Below the pieces are notes generated by a model. That model was not told the origin of the DNA and searched no databases. It worked only from the letters and a program-made list of their open reading frames with translations. Shown here in pieces: positions 61,528-64,000 of a DNA stretch of 64,000 nt (its first letter is position 1; each line of letters begins with the position of its first letter). The DNA is from Ziziphus jujuba (Eukaryota; Streptophyta; Magnoliopsida; Rosales; Rhamnaceae). Both the position numbers and the translations under genes were made by a program. Where the stretch lies: contig NC_083385.1 in NCBI RefSeq assembly GCF_031755915.1, forward strand, positions 139,001 through 203,000. The letters are read 5' to 3'.

Positions 61528-62708
61528 CTTAAATGGAATATGGAAGCTGATTTGGAGCCTCAAAACTCTGGAGATTGTGATGTGATTCCGCCCGAGCCAG
61601 CTCTACTGATAACCCGCTGGGGTGCTGACCCGACACGGATGAAGACTAGGCCAATCACAAGAGCTCAAATGAAGAGATTTAAGGACAACCTGGGAGTATT
61701 TATACAGGGGGTAATCAATCTCAACAGAGCTTGTCCATACTTGAAGATACAAAGCCTATTCTAAGCATCCAAGTGGTGGAAGCCAATACGGACCCGGGTA
61801 GCAGTTTTGGTGTAAATATGGACAACGGGCAGCATGAAATGGTTCCAACTCTTTATGGATTCAATACATATGTCTAAGAGGATATGAAATCAAGTCAAGC
61901 CAGCTTCAAAGGCATTCAAAAAGGGGTTGTACGGTCAGCTTCAAATTTGGCCTATTTTTTACTGTATTTTGTGGTAGCTTTTCTGTATTTTGCTGAGTTG
62001 GCTTTTGCTTCCTCTTCCAAGCATGGGCAACGTGTCGGATTTCATATTCAGCTTTTCTGGCATCCTAAAAAGGATATTGAAGCTGATTTGGAGCTCAAAT
62101 TGGTCAAAGATTTGTCAAAGTCAACTTAGTCAAAAAGCTAGTATTATAGTTTCCTAATTTGATTCTACTTTTTGTTTTAGGAAATTACCATTACTTTTTA
62201 GTTTTTATTTATTTATTTTCTGGAACAATAAGTTTAGGAAAGTTATTATTTTATTATTTTCATTGTAGATTAATTAATTCCTAATTCAAAATAAAGGAAT
62301 TAATTAATCCAAATTAGATTAGGAAATGAGTGAGAATTTCGGCCACCATAGGAAACTACTTTGTATGGCCAGTTTTCCCTTTGTTTTTAGGGTTTTATTT
62401 CGTGGCTTTGTAGCCTATTTAAAGCCTTATTTTTCAATAAGAAGGAAGCTTGAATTTTATACAGAAAAGTATTTGTGAGATTGAATTCTCTTTGTTCTTT
62501 TGAACACCTAAAACACCATTAGTGAATGAGTGTTTTAGTTTTGACTTATCAATAGGATTTCCATCACCTATTGTAACGTCTTCATTATATACCAAGGTTT
62601 CTAATCACAGGTTGGTTAGGGGTCAAGGTGACCATTAGAACTTGAACATAATTAGATCCGGGCTAATATAATACGGGTTTAGGAGCAGGTCGTCCTAGGT
62701 TCGTATCA
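60887..62708 (+). mobile_element. Solo LTR E with internal partial duplication, inserted in the F LTR
   Basis: One complete LTR at 61578-62708 (1131 bp) and an extra 5' LTR part at 60887-61527. Both LTR starts are preceded by gattg, and gattg also follows the 3' end (62709-62713), giving the TSD. No internal element sequence is present, so this is an LTR-LTR recombination product rather than a whole element. Confidence 0.85.
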
Positions 62709-63303
62709 GATTGGTCAAAGATACCTTAGTCAGACTAGTCAACTAGTTTCCTAATTTGATTTTGACTTTTTATTTTAGGAAATTAGTCTTTTATTTGGTT
62801 TCTATTTATTTATTTGCCTGAAAAATAAACTTAGAAAAGTTATTATTTTATTATTTTCATTGTAAATTAATTAATTCTTAATTCAAAAATAAAGAAATTA
62901 ATTAATCCAAATTAGATTAGGAAATGGGTGAATGTCGGCCAAACTAGGTTTCCTATTCTTTGGTGCCTGGTTTTATCTAGCTAGTTAAGGTTTTATTTTG
63001 TAATTTTTAGGCTATTTAAGCGCTCATTTTATCAATAGTAATTAGTACAATATTTATGCAGAAAATTATTTGTGAGATTGAATTCTCTTTGTTCTCTTTG
63101 AACACCTAAAACATCATTAGTGAACGAGTGTTTTAGTTTGACTTATTAATAGGAGATCCATCACCTATTGTGGCATCTTCATTATACTAAGGTTTCTAAT
63201 CATAGGTTGGTTAGAGGTTAAGGTGACCATTAGAACTTGAAAATAATTAGATCCGGACTAATATAATACGGGTTTAGATGCAGGTCGTCCTAGGTTCATA
63301 TCA

Positions 63304-64000
63304 TTTGTTATCAGGGCTGAATTTTTTTTCAGGTTTAATCTATCTTTATTTTCTTTATTTATTTTGTGTTAATCTACAATTTTAGCATTAGTTTAAGGTT
63401 GCTTCTATCATCATACACATTCTGCATACATATAAGAAAAAAAGAAAAAAGAAACTCATTCTTAGTTAAATTAGGTTTTCCTAGTTTCATCGTATTTCTT
63501 TGTTTCCTAGCTTGTTGGTTGTTTTTCACTATTGTTCTTAGTAATTTTGTTTATTGTTGATTTTATTTTCTGTTTTGATCTTAAATATTTGTATTCATAT
63601 ATTCAAGAAAAAAAAAAAAAAGAAGTGTGTTTGCGACAACATATATAGATTTACGAAGAAAAAAAAAATTTGTAAATTTGTATTTTGTTGTTGGAGGTCA
63701 CGGGTTTGGTGGATTTTTGGTGTTGATCTTTGCTAATGGAGTTGTTTTACATTCTCTGAGTATTAAAAAAAAAAAAAAAGAAGAAGAAGAAATGTGGAAT
63801 AAATAAAAAAAAAAAGGAAATCGGTTTGTTGAATTTGGTGTTTGCTGGAAATTTCGTTGAACTGCTAAATTGTTGACTATTTATTCAATATTTAGAGTTG
63901 CTAGAGATTTATTTTTGCTGCTGGATATTTGAATTTTGGGTGCTACAAATATTGGATTAAAATTAGTTAAAGGATTTGATACAAAAAGTTGAACTACAAA
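63304..64000 (+). other. Element F leader
   Basis: Homologous to the leaders of A, B, C and G (TTCAGGTTTAATCTATC start, A-runs at 63607 and 63764). Cut by the window edge. No gene. Confidence 0.8.

Larger units (their letters stand above)
60361..64000 (+). mobile_element. Element F: older gypsy element, 5' LTR with nested LTR E, leader to window edge
   Basis: The LTR starts at about 60361 (TGAAGAAAATCTGCCCG, a diverged version of the family end). It is interrupted at 60886 by LTR E, resumes at 62714 and ends TATCA at 63303. A decayed primer site (TGTTATCAGGGC) and the family leader follow to the window end. Divergence from the other LTRs is clearly larger, so F is older. Gag and the rest lie outside the window. 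Confidence 0.82.

Noticed and set aside
60887..62708. Two independent LTR insertions at 60887 and 61578
   Set aside because: The same about 50 bp of F flank and the same gattg precede both starts, and only one 3' end with the TSD exists. A tandem duplication is simpler.

Overview
This window is plant nuclear DNA, most likely from a eudicot. It is built almost entirely of decayed plastid DNA (NUPTs) and Ty3/gypsy LTR retrotransposons. I see no ordinary host gene. A nuclear rather than organellar location is inferred from three things: nested LTR elements with 5-bp target-site duplications (TSDs), broken frames in nearly every plastid gene, and CG-to-TG/CA changes in plastid-derived sequence (for example in tRNA anticodons).

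Left part (1-12612, resuming 26295-26782): a mosaic of plastid pieces that are not neighbours in a plastome. In order they are the accD 3' end; clpP exons 2 and 1, psbB, psbT, psbN and the psbH 5' part; a long ycf1 fragment with trnN, trnR and rrn5 from one edge of the inverted repeat (IR); a piece of rpoB; and the petD end with rpoA. rpoA is split by a 13.7-kb nested retrotransposon insertion (12613-26294). The outer element, B, is minus-strand, flanked by aaaag TSDs and non-autonomous. Its gag is in turn interrupted by element A (15926-23275), plus-strand, with RT, RNase H and integrase.

Middle part (26783-55562): one long, mostly collinear plastid segment: ndhF, psi-ycf1, trnN, trnR, rrn5, [rrn4.5 and the rrn23 3' half lost; fragment of element C], rrn23 5' half, trnA, trnI, rrn16, [deletion], ndhB 3' end, trnL-CAA, ycf15/ycf2, trnI-CAU, rpl23, rpl2, psi-rps19, trnH. 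ndhF at one end of the IR and psi-rps19/trnH at the other is the single-copy orientation opposite to the conventional map. rpl2 exon 2 is interrupted by element G (48518-54841), a complete non-autonomous gypsy element with two 1136-bp LTRs and an aatcg TSD.

Right part (55563-64000): unrecognised DNA, then element D (56480-60007, TSD tttgg, an internally deleted relative of G), then an older LTR (F, 5' LTR plus leader to the window edge) carrying a younger, rearranged solo LTR (E).

The most interesting object is the non-autonomous family (B, G, D). It keeps gag, zinc knuckle and protease, but most of RT/RNase H/integrase is replaced by short pol relics in non-collinear order (integrase core, then RT, then integrase C-terminus). 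All three copies hold this arrangement in one reading frame broken only by nonsense codons. Element A has near-matching gag, leader, primer-binding region and LTR ends, so it represents the likely helper lineage, although this copy is itself defective.
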